NCBI RefSeq assembly: GCF_024763615.1
Contig: NC_077223.1
Span: 17,732,001 to 17,796,000, forward strand
From: Phlebotomus papatasi
Taxonomy: Eukaryota > Arthropoda > Insecta > Diptera > Psychodidae
Length of the DNA: 64,000 nucleotides
Reading direction: 5' to 3'
Below, piece by piece: positions 35,801 through 41,050 of this stretch. The stretch's first letter is position 1. Each line of letters starts with the position of its first letter. A model generated the notes under the pieces. That model saw only the letters and a program-made list of their open reading frames with translations. It made no database searches and was not told the origin of the DNA. The position numbers and the translations under genes were made by a program.

Positions 35801-36268
35801 TAAAGGTGCGATTCCTTCATTGCAAATTCGGATTGTGGCAAACTCGAACGATATTTATACATAAATAATGCAAATTTCGTTTAATAATTCTTAAACTGTA
35901 TGTAACTGTATGTAGGTTTTTTTCTCGTCCTTTTAGAAATCTTAAGCTCTATTTAACTAAAAGTTACTACAGTCTTCATTAAAACGGCGAAACGTGGTCA
36001 ATTCACTCTACTTTTTTTTTACCAAGATTCTCCTACTGTAAATCGATCTTATTCTAAACTGTAATTATTTTGGAATAGAATAGTATGGAATGGAATTGTC
36101 GAACATGTATTAACAAATATGAATTATGCAAGGATAATCCAATTGTTCAGCTATTTCTTATTTACCAAGTCAAAATGATAAAAAAAAAATCTAAATGGAA
36201 ATTCTTCTGATTCTTCTAGGTCAAAGCTGAATTCTGCCGCTGCTGATCGGAGTATCCGGAAACTCTGA
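5554..36268 (+). CDS. SMP-C2-C1 membrane-contact-site lipid-transfer-like protein (TMEM24/C2CD2-like), 15 exons, 932 aa
   Basis: Exons: 5554-5862, 5939-6121, 10111-10233, 15029-15130, 17904-18514, 18592-18793, 22735-22831, 22980-23107, 23293-23319, 26533-26751, 26921-27096, 27189-27500, 31122-31229, 31313-31465, 36220-36268. All junctions are GT-AG, all phases agree, and the sum is 2799 nt. Domains: one hydrophobic segment at residues 25-48 followed by lysines (membrane anchor); SMP-like region about 165-347; C2 domain about 394-517; polar Ser/Asn-rich linker 520-830 with a basic patch near 712-740; C1 finger 857-907 with H857, C870, C873, C888, C891, H896, C899 and C907 in canonical spacing. 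SMP domains carry lipids at contact sites, C2 binds membrane and C1 typically senses diacylglycerol, so an ER-anchored tether or lipid-transfer role is inferred. PDZD8 has a similar order but also a PDZ domain, which I do not see. Family assignment is from domain order only. Confidence 0.8.
5939..6121 (+). CDS. Gene 1 exon 2: basic, proline-rich linker
   Basis: 61 codons between acceptor CACAG and donor GTGAGT, phase 0 on both sides, 76 nt after exon 1. It encodes a Gly/Arg/Pro/Ser-rich segment between the anchor and the SMP-like region. No other domain was recognised. Confidence 0.8.
6427..6608. mobile_element. Degraded foldback element (AGGGGAAAGCGC end)
   Basis: The left end AGGGGAAAGCGCATTAC and right end AAAAGCGTTTTCCCTT are imperfect inverted repeats, with GTCGTTTGAAG matching the complement of the left arm. 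It may be an old relative of the GGGGAAAGTG family at 8756 and 55278. Confidence 0.4.
7421..7641. mobile_element. TTAA-flanked foldback MITE (piggyBac-like), CTCTTTCGCGTCC ends
   Basis: A 221-bp palindrome with nearly perfect arms beginning CTCTTTCGCGTCCATAGGGT and ending with its complement. TTAA lies at 7417-7420 and 7642-7645. TTAA duplications are the hallmark of piggyBac-type transposition, so a non-autonomous piggyBac-like element is inferred. Confidence 0.75.
7793..7930. mobile_element. TTAA-flanked MITE (piggyBac-like), CCCTTTAAGG ends, copy 1
   Basis: 138 bp, starting CCCTTTAAGG and ending CCTTAAAAGG, with TTAA on both sides. Relatives with the same termini are at 54724-54810 and 59209-59739. 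No ORF. Confidence 0.75.
8074..8240. repeat. ACACACTTACGACTTAA family, copy 2
   Basis: Shares ATGCCC..ACACACTTACGA and the paired words GCCGAGAGACG / CTCTCGGCTTAAG with the element at 1149-1347. Right end uncertain. Confidence 0.5.
8756..8978. mobile_element. Foldback MITE, GGGGAAAGTGCCCATGC family, copy 1
   Basis: A palindrome of about 220 bp with left end GGGGAAAGTGCCCATGC and right end GCATGGGTACTTTTTCC, flanked by TA. The arms share GACTAAATTTT / AAAATTTAGTC and the word CTATGTTTCTCAATAAA with its complement. A full copy is at 55278-55489 and a half copy near 25893. Confidence 0.75.
9142..9417 (+). repeat. 276-bp dispersed repeat, copy 1 (direct orientation)
   Basis: Nearly the same sequence occurs on the opposite strand at 27767-28042, at roughly 85-90 % identity by eye. 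Both copies can be read as a similar short peptide (core KKLANS.QCLYAKTYGK). It extends into a 100-codon ORF at 9245-9547 that I cannot assign. No terminal inverted repeat was found. Confidence 0.65.
9563..9743. mobile_element. TTAA-flanked foldback MITE, GGGGTTAC ends
   Basis: 181 bp bounded by GGGGTTAC and GTAACCCC, with TTAA at 9559-9562 and 9744-9747. The interior is AT-rich without an ORF. Its termini differ from the CCCTTTAAGG and CTCTTTCGCG families, so it is a third TTAA-type family in the window. Confidence 0.65.
10111..10233 (+). CDS. Gene 1 exon 3: start of SMP-like region
   Basis: 41 codons, phase 0 both sides, acceptor TTTGCAG and donor GTAAGA. It begins with the pattern SVTWTSQVFRWLYSDL, a Trp/aromatic-rich helix of the kind found at the start of SMP domains. 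Confidence 0.85.
11825..12290. mobile_element. Foldback element, ACACAGAAAAAAATATTTTG family, copy 1
   Basis: 466-bp palindrome whose arms repeat words such as TTGTTCGTAAA and ACAAACAT many times. Its ends are ACACAGAAAAAAATATTTTG and the complement. The internal repetition creates spurious ORFs. Other copies: 12291-12700, 24140-24718, 39837-40085, 62036-62157. Confidence 0.8.
12291..12700. mobile_element. Foldback element, ACACAGAAA family, copy 2 (abutting copy 1)
   Basis: Begins ACACAGAAAATATTG directly after copy 1 and ends ACAAAATACTTTTTGTGTGT. It is more diverged than copy 1 but keeps the same order of TTCGTAAA and ACGAACA words. The end-to-end arrangement suggests insertion at or into the end of the first copy. 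Confidence 0.7.
13368..13604. mobile_element. TA-flanked MITE, AGGTAAAGT family, copy 1
   Basis: 237 bp, ends AGGTAAAGTACCC and GGGTACTTTACCT, with TA at both borders. Subterminal words GACCGGTG and ACCGGTCGAATAGAGG form further inverted repeats. A second copy in the other orientation lies at 25494-25728. Confidence 0.8.
15029..15130 (+). CDS. Gene 1 exon 4: SMP-like region
   Basis: 34 codons, phase 0 both sides, acceptor TTTTTCAG and donor GTAAGT. It encodes an alternating hydrophobic strand (VAVEIVRVLP) and a loop. Confidence 0.85.
15131..17903 (+). other. Gene 1 intron 4
   Basis: About 2.8 kb of very AT-rich sequence. One arm of a CAGTAGACTCTC element begins at 15475. Otherwise I see nothing I can name. 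Confidence 0.6.
15475..15560. mobile_element. Solo arm of the CAGTAGACTCTC element
   Basis: Reads CAGTAGACTCTCGCTAATTC then GGCTCTTTT, matching the left end of the full element at 20264-20499. No matching right end was found nearby, so it is a fragment or a longer degraded copy. Confidence 0.5.
17904..18514 (+). CDS. Gene 1 exon 5: rest of SMP-like region and first half of C2 domain
   Basis: 611 nt, phase 0 in and phase 2 out, acceptor CTCTTGAAG and donor GTAAGT. The first about 108 residues complete the SMP-like fold. After a short linker the C2 domain starts at GRRLLVKVLKGDGL and continues through the typical NPFWDEHF strand. It is the largest coding exon of the gene. Confidence 0.9.
18592..18793 (+). 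CDS. Gene 1 exon 6: second half of C2 domain
   Basis: 202 nt, entering in phase 2 after a 77-nt intron, donor GTGAGT. It encodes the C2 strands around ILFEVYDR and FLGLGLVGI. The Asp-rich calcium loops look only partly conserved, so calcium binding is uncertain. Confidence 0.9.
19600..20047. mobile_element. Harbinger-like foldback MITE, complete copy
   Basis: 448 bp with left end GGGCAGAATCACATTGACAG and right end its complement, flanked by TTA at 19597-19599 and 20048-20050. The arms are near-perfect inverted repeats over most of the length and there is no ORF. The TTA duplication suggests PIF/Harbinger-type mobilisation. Confidence 0.85.
20264..20499. mobile_element. TA-flanked MITE, CAGTAGACTCTC family
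   Basis: 236 bp from CAGTAGACTCTCACTCAATC to GAGAGTCTACTG, with TA at both borders. CAGT-type termini plus TA duplication suggest a mariner/pogo-type non-autonomous element. Confidence 0.75.
22735..22831 (+). CDS. Gene 1 exon 7: end of C2 domain and linker
   Basis: 97 nt, phase 0 in, phase 1 out, acceptor CATTCCAG and donor GTAATT. It begins with the last C2 strand (FVFIDG) and leads into a basic linker. Confidence 0.85.
22980..23107 (+). CDS. Gene 1 exon 8: linker
   Basis: 128 nt, phase 1 in, phase 0 out, acceptor TCTTCATCAG and donor GTGAGT. The acceptor was chosen because it has the best pyrimidine tract and the correct phase. Encodes an Asn/Gly-rich linker. Confidence 0.7.
23293..23319 (+). 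CDS. Gene 1 exon 9: 27-nt microexon
   Basis: Nine codons (RQPIRPLFK) between acceptor ACTTCATAG and donor GTAAAT, phase 0 on both sides. It can be included or skipped without shifting frame, so alternative use is possible. Confidence 0.6.
24140..24718. mobile_element. Foldback element, ACACAGAAA family, copy 3, interrupted
   Basis: The left part (CAGAGAAAAAATATTTCG and TTCGTAAA words) runs to 24476, is split by a separate TA-flanked element, and resumes at 24692 with TATGATTTACGAGC. It then stops abruptly where a partial Harbinger-like MITE starts. Confidence 0.65.
24477..24691. mobile_element. TA-flanked foldback MITE, GGGGGACGTGAGACACC ends
   Basis: 215 bp. The left end GGGGGACGTGAGACACCTTT pairs with the right end AAAGGTGCTCCACTTCCCCC, and both arms carry CTTTGAAATTGGGATTTTT or its complement. 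TA at 24475-24476 and 24692-24693. Inserted inside the older ACACAGAAA-family foldback. Confidence 0.8.
24718..24878. mobile_element. Right half of a Harbinger-like MITE
   Basis: Matches the right arm of the 448-bp element (TTTTATTTCTTCAATTTTC, CACCGAGTATGAGATAA, CATTTTACTGTCAATGTG) and ends near GATTCTACTCTTA. The left arm is absent, so this is a 5'-truncated or deleted copy. Confidence 0.75.
24950..25090 (-). mobile_element. LINE 3'-end fragment (minus strand)
   Basis: Shares CATGCG, GCCGTCTTAGCGTTG and AACC(A)GCCTCCGA with fragments near 29230 and 30380. A short AAT-rich run at the low-coordinate side would be the 3' tail on the minus strand. Confidence 0.5.
25494..25728. mobile_element. 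TA-flanked MITE, AGGTAAAGT family, copy 2
   Basis: 235 bp, ends AGGTAAAGTGTCC and GCACTTTACCT, TA at 25492-25493 and 25729-25730. The interior is the complement of the copy at 13368, including ACCGGT words and AACATTAATAGGTCAATTAT. Confidence 0.8.
25893..25975. mobile_element. Half copy of the GGGGAAAGTG foldback family
   Basis: Reads GGGGAAAGTGTCCATGCTTC then GATCCCAAGCTTCGTAATGA, matching the left arms at 8756 and 55278. The right arm is not found. Confidence 0.6.
26533..26751 (+). CDS. Gene 1 exon 10: acidic linker
   Basis: 73 codons, phase 0 both sides, acceptor CTTTCTTAAG and donor GTAATT. Rich in Asp/Glu (for example EPKDEVDEEIV), so probably unstructured. An internal GTAAGT at 26662 could act as an alternative donor. 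Confidence 0.7.
26921..27096 (+). CDS. Gene 1 exon 11: linker and basic patch
   Basis: 176 nt, phase 0 in, phase 2 out, acceptor CTTTTTTCAG and donor GTAAAG. Asn/Gly-rich, then strongly basic near the end (RTKKKRDFFGTLKRR). Confidence 0.8.
27189..27500 (+). CDS. Gene 1 exon 12: basic patch and Ser-rich linker
   Basis: 312 nt, phase 2 in and out, acceptor TTCTTTCAAAG and donor GTGAGT. It continues the basic patch (LGRSKSRAKSVD), which contains candidate phosphosites in an RxxS-type context, then a Ser-rich stretch. By analogy with TMEM24, whose basic tail binds plasma membrane and is released by phosphorylation, this could be a regulated membrane-binding patch; that is inference. Confidence 0.8.
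27767..28042 (-). repeat. 276-bp dispersed repeat, copy 2 (inverted relative to copy 1)
   Basis: The reverse complement aligns with 9142-9417 from the CAGGGGCTCATCAAGCC end to the GAAATGTCGAGAGG end. The peptide core FEIYQTDK..LFRKKLANS is readable on the minus strand of this copy too. Its origin is unknown; it may be a fragment of an unrecognised transposon. Confidence 0.65.
29100..29870 (-). mobile_element. LINE 3' end (RT C-terminal remnant and tail), minus strand
   Basis: On the minus strand a short reading frame near 29390-29530 contains NSLFVEGVILWNELS, resembling the conserved NS-F-WN-LP block at the C-terminal end of non-LTR retrotransposon polymerases. Downstream come a 3' UTR with the CGCTAAGACGACGG word and a (TTGAAA)n-like tail at 29120-29150. 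The copy is 5'-truncated and carries stops. Confidence 0.5.
29899..30151 (+). mobile_element. CACTGAGA-terminal MITE, copy C
   Basis: Begins CACTAAGAAAAAAGGGGG and ends TTTCTCTCAATG, one mismatch from the family ends on each side. It shares GTGCGATTAACTTTT, TTTTTACACC and CCGGAATGTTATTTTAACT with the other copies. Confidence 0.8.
30195..30341 (+). mobile_element. Non-LTR retrotransposon 3' remnant with ATG-repeat tail
   Basis: One frame reads through about 45 codons including EDRQACLLNWITWARDPNR and then an ATGATGATGATGAT tail. A terminal DR-x-W-type block followed by a short trinucleotide tail is typical of R1/RTE-like LINE 3' ends. Fragment only. Confidence 0.45.
30346..30490 (-). mobile_element. 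LINE 3' tail fragment with (TTCAA)n, minus strand
   Basis: The + strand shows TTGAATTGAATTGAATTGAA-type repeats followed by TTTTATTGTCATCTC and GCCGTCTTCGCGTTG, matching the family at 24950 and 29230. Read on the minus strand it is a 3' UTR, an AATAAA-like word and a pentamer tail. Confidence 0.55.
31122..31229 (+). CDS. Gene 1 exon 13: basic segment and first C1 residues
   Basis: 108 nt, phase 2 in and out, acceptor TATTGCAG and donor GTGAGT. It encodes RPRWRRKGTKLHIYNDHTF, whose final histidine (H857) is the first zinc ligand of the C1 domain. Confidence 0.85.
31313..31465 (+). CDS. Gene 1 exon 14: C1 zinc finger
   Basis: 153 nt, phase 2 in and out, acceptor TTTTGTAG and donor GTACGT. It contains C-x2-C, then C-x2-C-x4-H-x2-C-x7-C with the conserved GKQGYEC turn, so the fold is complete. 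Reading on without splicing reaches a stop at 31473-31475, giving a slightly shorter alternative C-terminus. Confidence 0.85.
32116..33048. mobile_element. Composite element with CTCTACACACTAGTGAAA-type ends
   Basis: The left end CTCTACACACTAGTGAAA plus TTATGTCCATATTGAAG pairs with the right end TTCAATATGGACATAAG plus TTTCTCTAGTGTGTAGAG. Inside lie a CACTGAGA MITE (32165) and, abutting it, a diverged relative (about 32420-32993) ending TTTTTTCTTAGTG. The outer ends resemble the hairpin inside the retrotransposon at 51779. Confidence 0.65.
32165..32418 (+). mobile_element. CACTGAGA-terminal MITE, copy D
   Basis: Runs from CACTGAGAAAAAAATGAGGG to TTTCTCTCAGTG with TA on both sides. Contains all family words. 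Nested in the 32116-33048 element. Confidence 0.85.
33815..34957. mobile_element. TA-flanked element with GGGGAGACTGGGGCAAAAAG ends
   Basis: The left end GGGGAGACTGGGGCAAAAAG followed by TCACAAA pairs with the right end TTTGTGACTTTTTGCCCCAG. TA borders at 33813-33814 and 34958-34959. 1143 bp including a nested CACTGAGA MITE at 34117-34370. No transposase reading frame remains. Confidence 0.75.
34117..34370 (+). mobile_element. CACTGAGA-terminal MITE, copy E
   Basis: Begins TACTGAGAAAAAAACGGGGG (first base changed) and ends TTTCTCTCAGTG. Inserted within the 33815-34957 element. Confidence 0.8.
35292..35542 (+). mobile_element. CACTGAGA-terminal MITE, copy F
   Basis: Begins CACTGAGAAAAAAAGGGGGT and ends TATCTCTCAGTG. 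TA follows the right end and CA precedes the left end. It is close to copies C and D and shares GTGTAAAAATATATCAACAT. Confidence 0.8.
36220..36268 (+). CDS. Gene 1 exon 15: terminal coding exon
   Basis: 49 nt from acceptor TTCTTCTAG to the TGA at 36266-36268. It encodes SKLNSAAADRSIRKL. Chosen because the phase matches the GTACGT donor of exon 14 and restores a total divisible by three. Because the exon is short and far downstream, this is the least certain part of the model. Confidence 0.55.
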
Positions 36269-37949
36269 CAAATAGCTGAGTAAAAAAAAATTAATAATTC
36301 TACAAAATTCAATCACACACACTCTTCACATCACATGACGTTGTTTATTTATGTGGTATTAGAAAGAGAAAAGAAAAAAAACAAGCAAAATTGAGCAAAG
36401 AGATCGCGGGGAAAACGAATATAATCAAACTATTGTAAGCTTGTGTTGTACATGTAAAATTCTAACTTTTCTATTCTCTCTCTTTTCCCAAACAATCTCT
36501 CTCATTCTTGCTCTTTTAATCTCTCTCAGTGAATTCTCAAAACTTTTATGTTTTATTTCTTTTATTTAAAAAAAAAGGCAGGAAAACTTTTATCAGACAC
36601 AAAACAATCTATGTTTTGGTGTGCAACAGAGCAGAAGGTGGAATAACTTTTTTTGTGTTATTTTAATTTTAATTTTTTTTTTAAAAAGGAACTTGTGAAT
36701 TTTAACGGATTTTCCTCTTTTTATCTGGTTATTTTCAATTTTATTAATTAGCGAATAATAGTGTGTAAGGGAAATAAAATACAATTTAATACCTCTTATA
36801 TAAAATGAAGAAAGAAAAAAAGTAATATATATATATTTAAAAGAAGAGATATTGCAATAAATTTGTTGTAAAATTACTTTTTGGTGTTTTTTTTTCTGTC
36901 CTCTCTCGTGCAAATAAGAACAACAGGTGTGTCATGTAGTTTTCGTAATTGATGCGTGATTTTCCATTCTTTAGAAGTGGCAGGGAGATTGACGAAATAA
37001 ACAGTGAAAATTCACGTGAAAATTGAGACATTTTGACGTACAGAAAATCAATATAAAAAAATTGATGAAATTGTGAAAGAGACACATACATGACTCAAAC
37101 TTTATGTGTTTTAATAGAAACAAGTGAGGAAAAAGCCAGATAAGATAGCAATTTTCGTCTATTTTCTCTCTCATCTGCGTCGTCAATTATACACCTTTTC
37201 ACGAAGGGCTAATAATTTCCCCAATTTCTGTGACAACATCCATTGACCTTTCTGGAAAAGACACTTTAATAAGTGCTAATCAGTTCATGCAACAACAAAA
37301 TAATTAAGCAATAGCGGGAGTTTGTTATTTGCATTTTAAATAAACGCTAAATAGTTTAAGAATTCTAAGAAAGCACTTCAAAGACTCTCATCAAAATCAC
37401 AATAAGAAGAAAACCCGATTTTCTTTTTCTGAAATTTTTAAAGTCAAGTCCAACATTATTGAATTTAAAAAAAAAATATACTAAAATCTCAGTAATTTCA
37501 GTTTTTTTAGATCTTTTAAACTTCATTAAAACCGGGTAATAGATCCGATGGATTATTTTTTTTCGTTAAGTGTAAGATAAATAATTTATTAATATGTAAA
37601 AATAATAAAATTTTTCTAGTAATTGAATAATTTTAATAAGTAGCATGAGAAGATTTTGTATATTATTTATTTTCTGATAGTAAAAGATCTAAATAAATGA
37701 AGTGGAATAGCCTAATTCAGAACCTGCTCTAAATGAAATATTTTTATTAAAACTTATTAATATTAAAAATTTAGGAGAAATATATTAAATTGCATTTCAT
37801 AGATTTCTGATTTATCTACTGCACAAAGAATCAGATATAGATCTATTTGGTCAAGTAAAGAGTCTTGAGCCTTCTTAAGCTTAATTTTGAACGTAAAATG
37901 TACATAGGAGAAAGCACGCTACCTACAGATGGCTAATGCTTCAAATTAA
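36269..37949 (+). other. 3' flank of gene 1
   Basis: Probable 3' UTR followed by intergenic DNA. An AATAAA at 36773-36778 could be a polyadenylation signal. Minus-strand ORFs here (36593-37186) are low-complexity with no domain. Confidence 0.4.
36773..36778 (+). terminator. Candidate polyadenylation signal of gene 1
   Basis: AATAAA about 500 nt after the proposed stop. Other AT-rich hexamers occur nearby, so the choice is tentative. Confidence 0.3.
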
Positions 37950-38262
37950 TTAATTTTTTTGCATTTACAAGGTTGCTATTCTATCTGGCTCCATTAGTGA
38001 TCAATAATCTCCGTGACCACGTCCTAGAATTTACATGGAGCAATACCAAGCTATTTCTGTCCGTCACTTCTAGAGATACTATCAGGAGTCTTCTCAAATC
38101 GAGATATAATTAATTTTATGATTTGCTCTATATTTTCTTCCATACTTTATTACTGTAGACAGCCTGAATGGCTGACTATGTAGTACACTCTTTCTGAACT
38201 GTATGTTCTTAAAGATTGAATAAATTGAATTGAATTGAATTGAATTCAATTGAAATTGAGTT
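37950..38262 (+). mobile_element. LINE-like 3' fragment ending in (TTGAA)n
   Basis: A short open stretch from about 37970 (containing LRDHVLEFTWSNTKLF) ends at a TAA near 38109. It is followed by about 100 bp of non-coding sequence and a run of TTGAA repeats at 38222-38262. The layout resembles a non-LTR retrotransposon 3' end with a pentamer tail. Confidence 0.4.
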
Positions 38263-38270
38263 TTTAATGT

Positions 38271-38399
38271 ACGAGGAGACGAGGCCGATCCAGCCTCAGA
38301 TGGACCGACGGCGTGGACCAGGACGCCAGCTCATTAGGGGTGCGGAATTGGAGAACAGTGGCGCGTAACAGGCTCGAGTGGCGACGGGTCCTGTCCTGA
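38271..38399 (+). pseudogene. Non-LTR retrotransposon polymerase C-terminal fragment (RTE/R1-like)
   Basis: A 42-codon open frame ending at TGA 38397-38399 contains RWTDGVDQDASSLGVRNWR and RNRLEWRRVL. The R-W-D-V-D ... NWR ... R-x-x-W-R spacing is the usual C-terminal signature of LINE polymerases. It begins right after the preceding repeat tail and abuts a mariner fossil. Confidence 0.6.
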
Positions 38400-38429
38400 G
38401 TCAGGCCAAGACCAGTAATTGGTTGTAGC

Positions 38430-38995
38430 ACCGGATAAGTAAGTTAGTAGTTGAAAAGGTGATAATCGCTTGGTCCATGTTTGGACTATACAGTGAGTAT
38501 GATAGAACCCCTCATTCAAAGTGTCGGACCTTCTGAAGCGTCGTTAAAAATGTGTGCGGTCTGGCATTGTTTTGATAGAATACAATACCCTTCCTATTGG
38601 CCAATTCTGTGCGCTTCTGGTCGATTGAATACTTTAATCTGGTGAGTTGTTGACAATAGAGGTCCGGATTGAGCGTTTGGCCATTGGTCAGCAGTTTATA
38701 GTGGATAATTCCCTTCCAATCATTATGGAATCGTTTGGGCTAGCTGGCTTATCATGCTTGGACCATGATTTTTACCGACATTTTTATCACATTAGTTTCA
38801 AAAATGGATCGATTTCGTTGCGTTTCAGCAAAGAATCGCAGATTTCAGTTCGAGTATCACACATACTTAATATCTAGCTTTTTCGCAAAACCAGTCTTAT
38901 GCAAATGGTTCCAAAATGTTTTCTAGCTAATCTTCAGTTCTTGAGCAATAGAATAAGTGCTCCTTTGCCGATCCAATTCAACACTATTTAGTATG
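38430..38995 (-). pseudogene. Degenerate mariner transposase
   Basis: On the minus strand, pieces in different frames read in the order expected of mariner transposase: SIAQELKIS (N-terminal HTH region), ICDSLLKRNEIDPFLK, then IIHYKLLTNGQTLNPDLYCQ, RTELANRKGIVFYQNNARPH and GPSDYHLF. The catalytic block reads NNARPH where active elements have DNARPH, and there are several frameshifts and stops, so it is a dead copy. Terminal repeats were not found. Confidence 0.75.
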
Positions 38996-39836
38996 ACCCG
39001 ATCCAATTTATATATCATGAAATATTACTCACTAAAGAAATATTTTCAAAACTTTTTACTTGATCTAATAAGATTATGACATAAAGATTTAGTACTGTGT
39101 TTATTAAGAAAAACTTCTGTATTCTCTTTTGAAGCAGTTTCTGAGTTAGGCTTTTCTACCCTATTTACAAAAATAAGTCCAAATTTTACAATTACCACAT
39201 ATGATCTTTATAGAGGAAATTGAATTCCATTTTCTTTCCCTTTGAGGAAACTCATGGTTGCTGAACTATTTAACTATTAAAACAGGGTTTCTGCAGTTAA
39301 CCTGGGTTAACCTGGGATTGGTAATAAAATCGAATTATCTATTTACCTATTAACAATTGAATCTATCTAATTATTATTAATATTATACAAAAGTAAGGTT
39401 ATCGCTCTTGGAATTAAGATAATTAAAAGAACAGATTGACTAAAAGCAAAATTGAAATCAGAAACCTAGGATCTAGATCTACATTGTTGAAAGAGCTCGC
39501 ATTACTTACTACTTCTCGCATTAATTACTTTAATTAAATAAAGTGATGCCCTTTACAAAGAACGATCGATAGAGACAACCACCTTGAAACTTGGACACTC
39601 TGAGCCCTCAAACCCTGGGCGAATCTCCTAACTAAACTTTACAGGTATCCAGGATATCCAAAGATCAAAAGAAGAAACAAGAATAGAACAACTCACATTT
39701 TCATAAGTTAACATTTCTAATTCTTCTTCTAAATAGACAATTTTAAAGACACTAATTCAACGATATTTCGTCTGTTTGAGGCTTAATAATTTATCAGTAT
39801 GGCTTAATACCTTTAATTTTATAATAGGTGAAGATT
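38996..39836. other. Intergenic sequence
   Basis: AT-rich, no ORF with a recognisable domain and no clear repeat. I see nothing to annotate. Confidence 0.4.
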
Positions 39837-40085
39837 TTTGGTAAAATTATGATTTAGGAATGTTCAATTGACGAACATTTTTTGTTCTTTTAGAAATTTT
39901 ACGAACATTTACGAACAAATGTTGTAAAAGAACAAAAAATGCTCGTGAGGTAATGAGGTTACGAACAATGTTTTTGAAAAAAAGTAAAAACATTTAGGAA
40001 TTTTTTAATGTCTTATAATGATGCAAAAGCGTTTCGTAACTTCCTAAGGAATTCACAAACAATTTTATGAAAAACTTTTTCTGTG
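39837..40085. mobile_element. Foldback element, ACACAGAAA family, copy 4 (degraded)
   Basis: Contains TTGACGAACATTTTTTGTTC, ACGAACAAATGTT and ACAATGTTTTTGAAAAA, and ends AAAAACTTTTTCTGTG. Shorter and more diverged than the copy at 11825. Confidence 0.6.
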
Positions 40086-40582
40086 AAAGGAGATTAAAGC
40101 AATTTTAAATAGATAAATAAAAATTTTATCTTTGCAGTAAAAGTTATTTTTGTGACTTGTGCTTTGAGACAATTACCTGTAAAAAGGTTGAAGTCAAATA
40201 GCACATGCTTAGTTGATAGTTTAGTTTAGCTTTTAGATGTCAGTTCCCTATTTTCAATTGATATTTTGGATTTACCTTGTTTTTTAGGTTTTTGGTAAGT
40301 GAAAAAGTTACCTTTATCAGTAAAAATTCTAAATGATCAGAAAGACATTCGATTCTAAGCACGCCAGATTAATAAGAAATGACTTTAAACTATGCTTAAT
40401 TTTTAAACCATGTTTTTGCTAAGATTTTGCTATGAAAATTCATGATTTTCACTTTAATTGTCATCACACCAATTTTGATTTATGTTGACCATTTTTAATA
40501 AAACTAAAAAATCTTCTAGAGCTATTTTTTAAAGTTCAATATACTCGTGACTTACCCCTAAAATCTGCCACTTGCCAGCCCC

Positions 40583-40587
40583 TCAGT
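40583..40587 (+). promoter_or_regulatory. Candidate arthropod initiator (TCAGT) of gene 2
   Basis: TCAGT occurs 101 nt before the gene 2 ATG, a typical distance for an insect transcription start. No obvious TATA box upstream and no clear downstream element. Sequence match only. Confidence 0.3.
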
Positions 40588-40687
40588 GTGTGTTATTAGC
40601 TGCCGAGACTCTCCTCAACCGTCCAAGTCATCAGTTCAATGTGATCGCGCGCACAGACAATTTGTGCGAAGAGCGAGTGAGAGAACA

Positions 40688-41050
40688 ATGACTTTCCTGG
40701 GAAACTGGCAGAAGACAACAAAGTCCCTGGAAGAGCGCTTTGGGCACTTGTTGGGCAAAGAACTGATGGCCGACATGACCTTCCTGGTGGGCTCCAATGA
40801 GACTCGCATTCCAGGCCATAGGCTCATCCTTGCGGCTAACAGTCACGACTTCTACAATGTCCTCTATCGGCTGCGGCCAGATCGGATGGAGCTGCGAATT
40901 GAGGACGTATCCGTAGGGGTGTTTTTAAAATTCCTCGAGTACTGCTACACAGGTCACGTACACCTGGAAATGGACAAGGTCTTTGATGTGCTAAAACTGG
41001 CGATGCGCTACGAAATGAGACACTTAGAGGGTACCTGTGTGAATTTTGTG
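40688..41050 (+). CDS. Gene 2 exon 1: BTB domain
   Basis: 121 codons, ends phase 0 before the donor GTGGGT. An alternative donor three bases earlier (GTGGTG) would remove one valine. It holds essentially the whole BTB fold. Confidence 0.85.

Larger units (their letters stand above)
31466..36219 (+). other. Gene 1 intron 14
   Basis: About 4.75 kb separating the C1 exon from the terminal coding exon. It holds three CACTGAGA MITEs, two of them nested in larger elements. 31466-32115, 33049-33814 and 35543-36219 show nothing I can name. Confidence 0.5.

Noticed and set aside
36593..37186. Three overlapping minus-strand ORFs downstream of gene 1
   Set aside because: Low-complexity AT-driven translations; they lie where the gene 1 3' UTR is expected.
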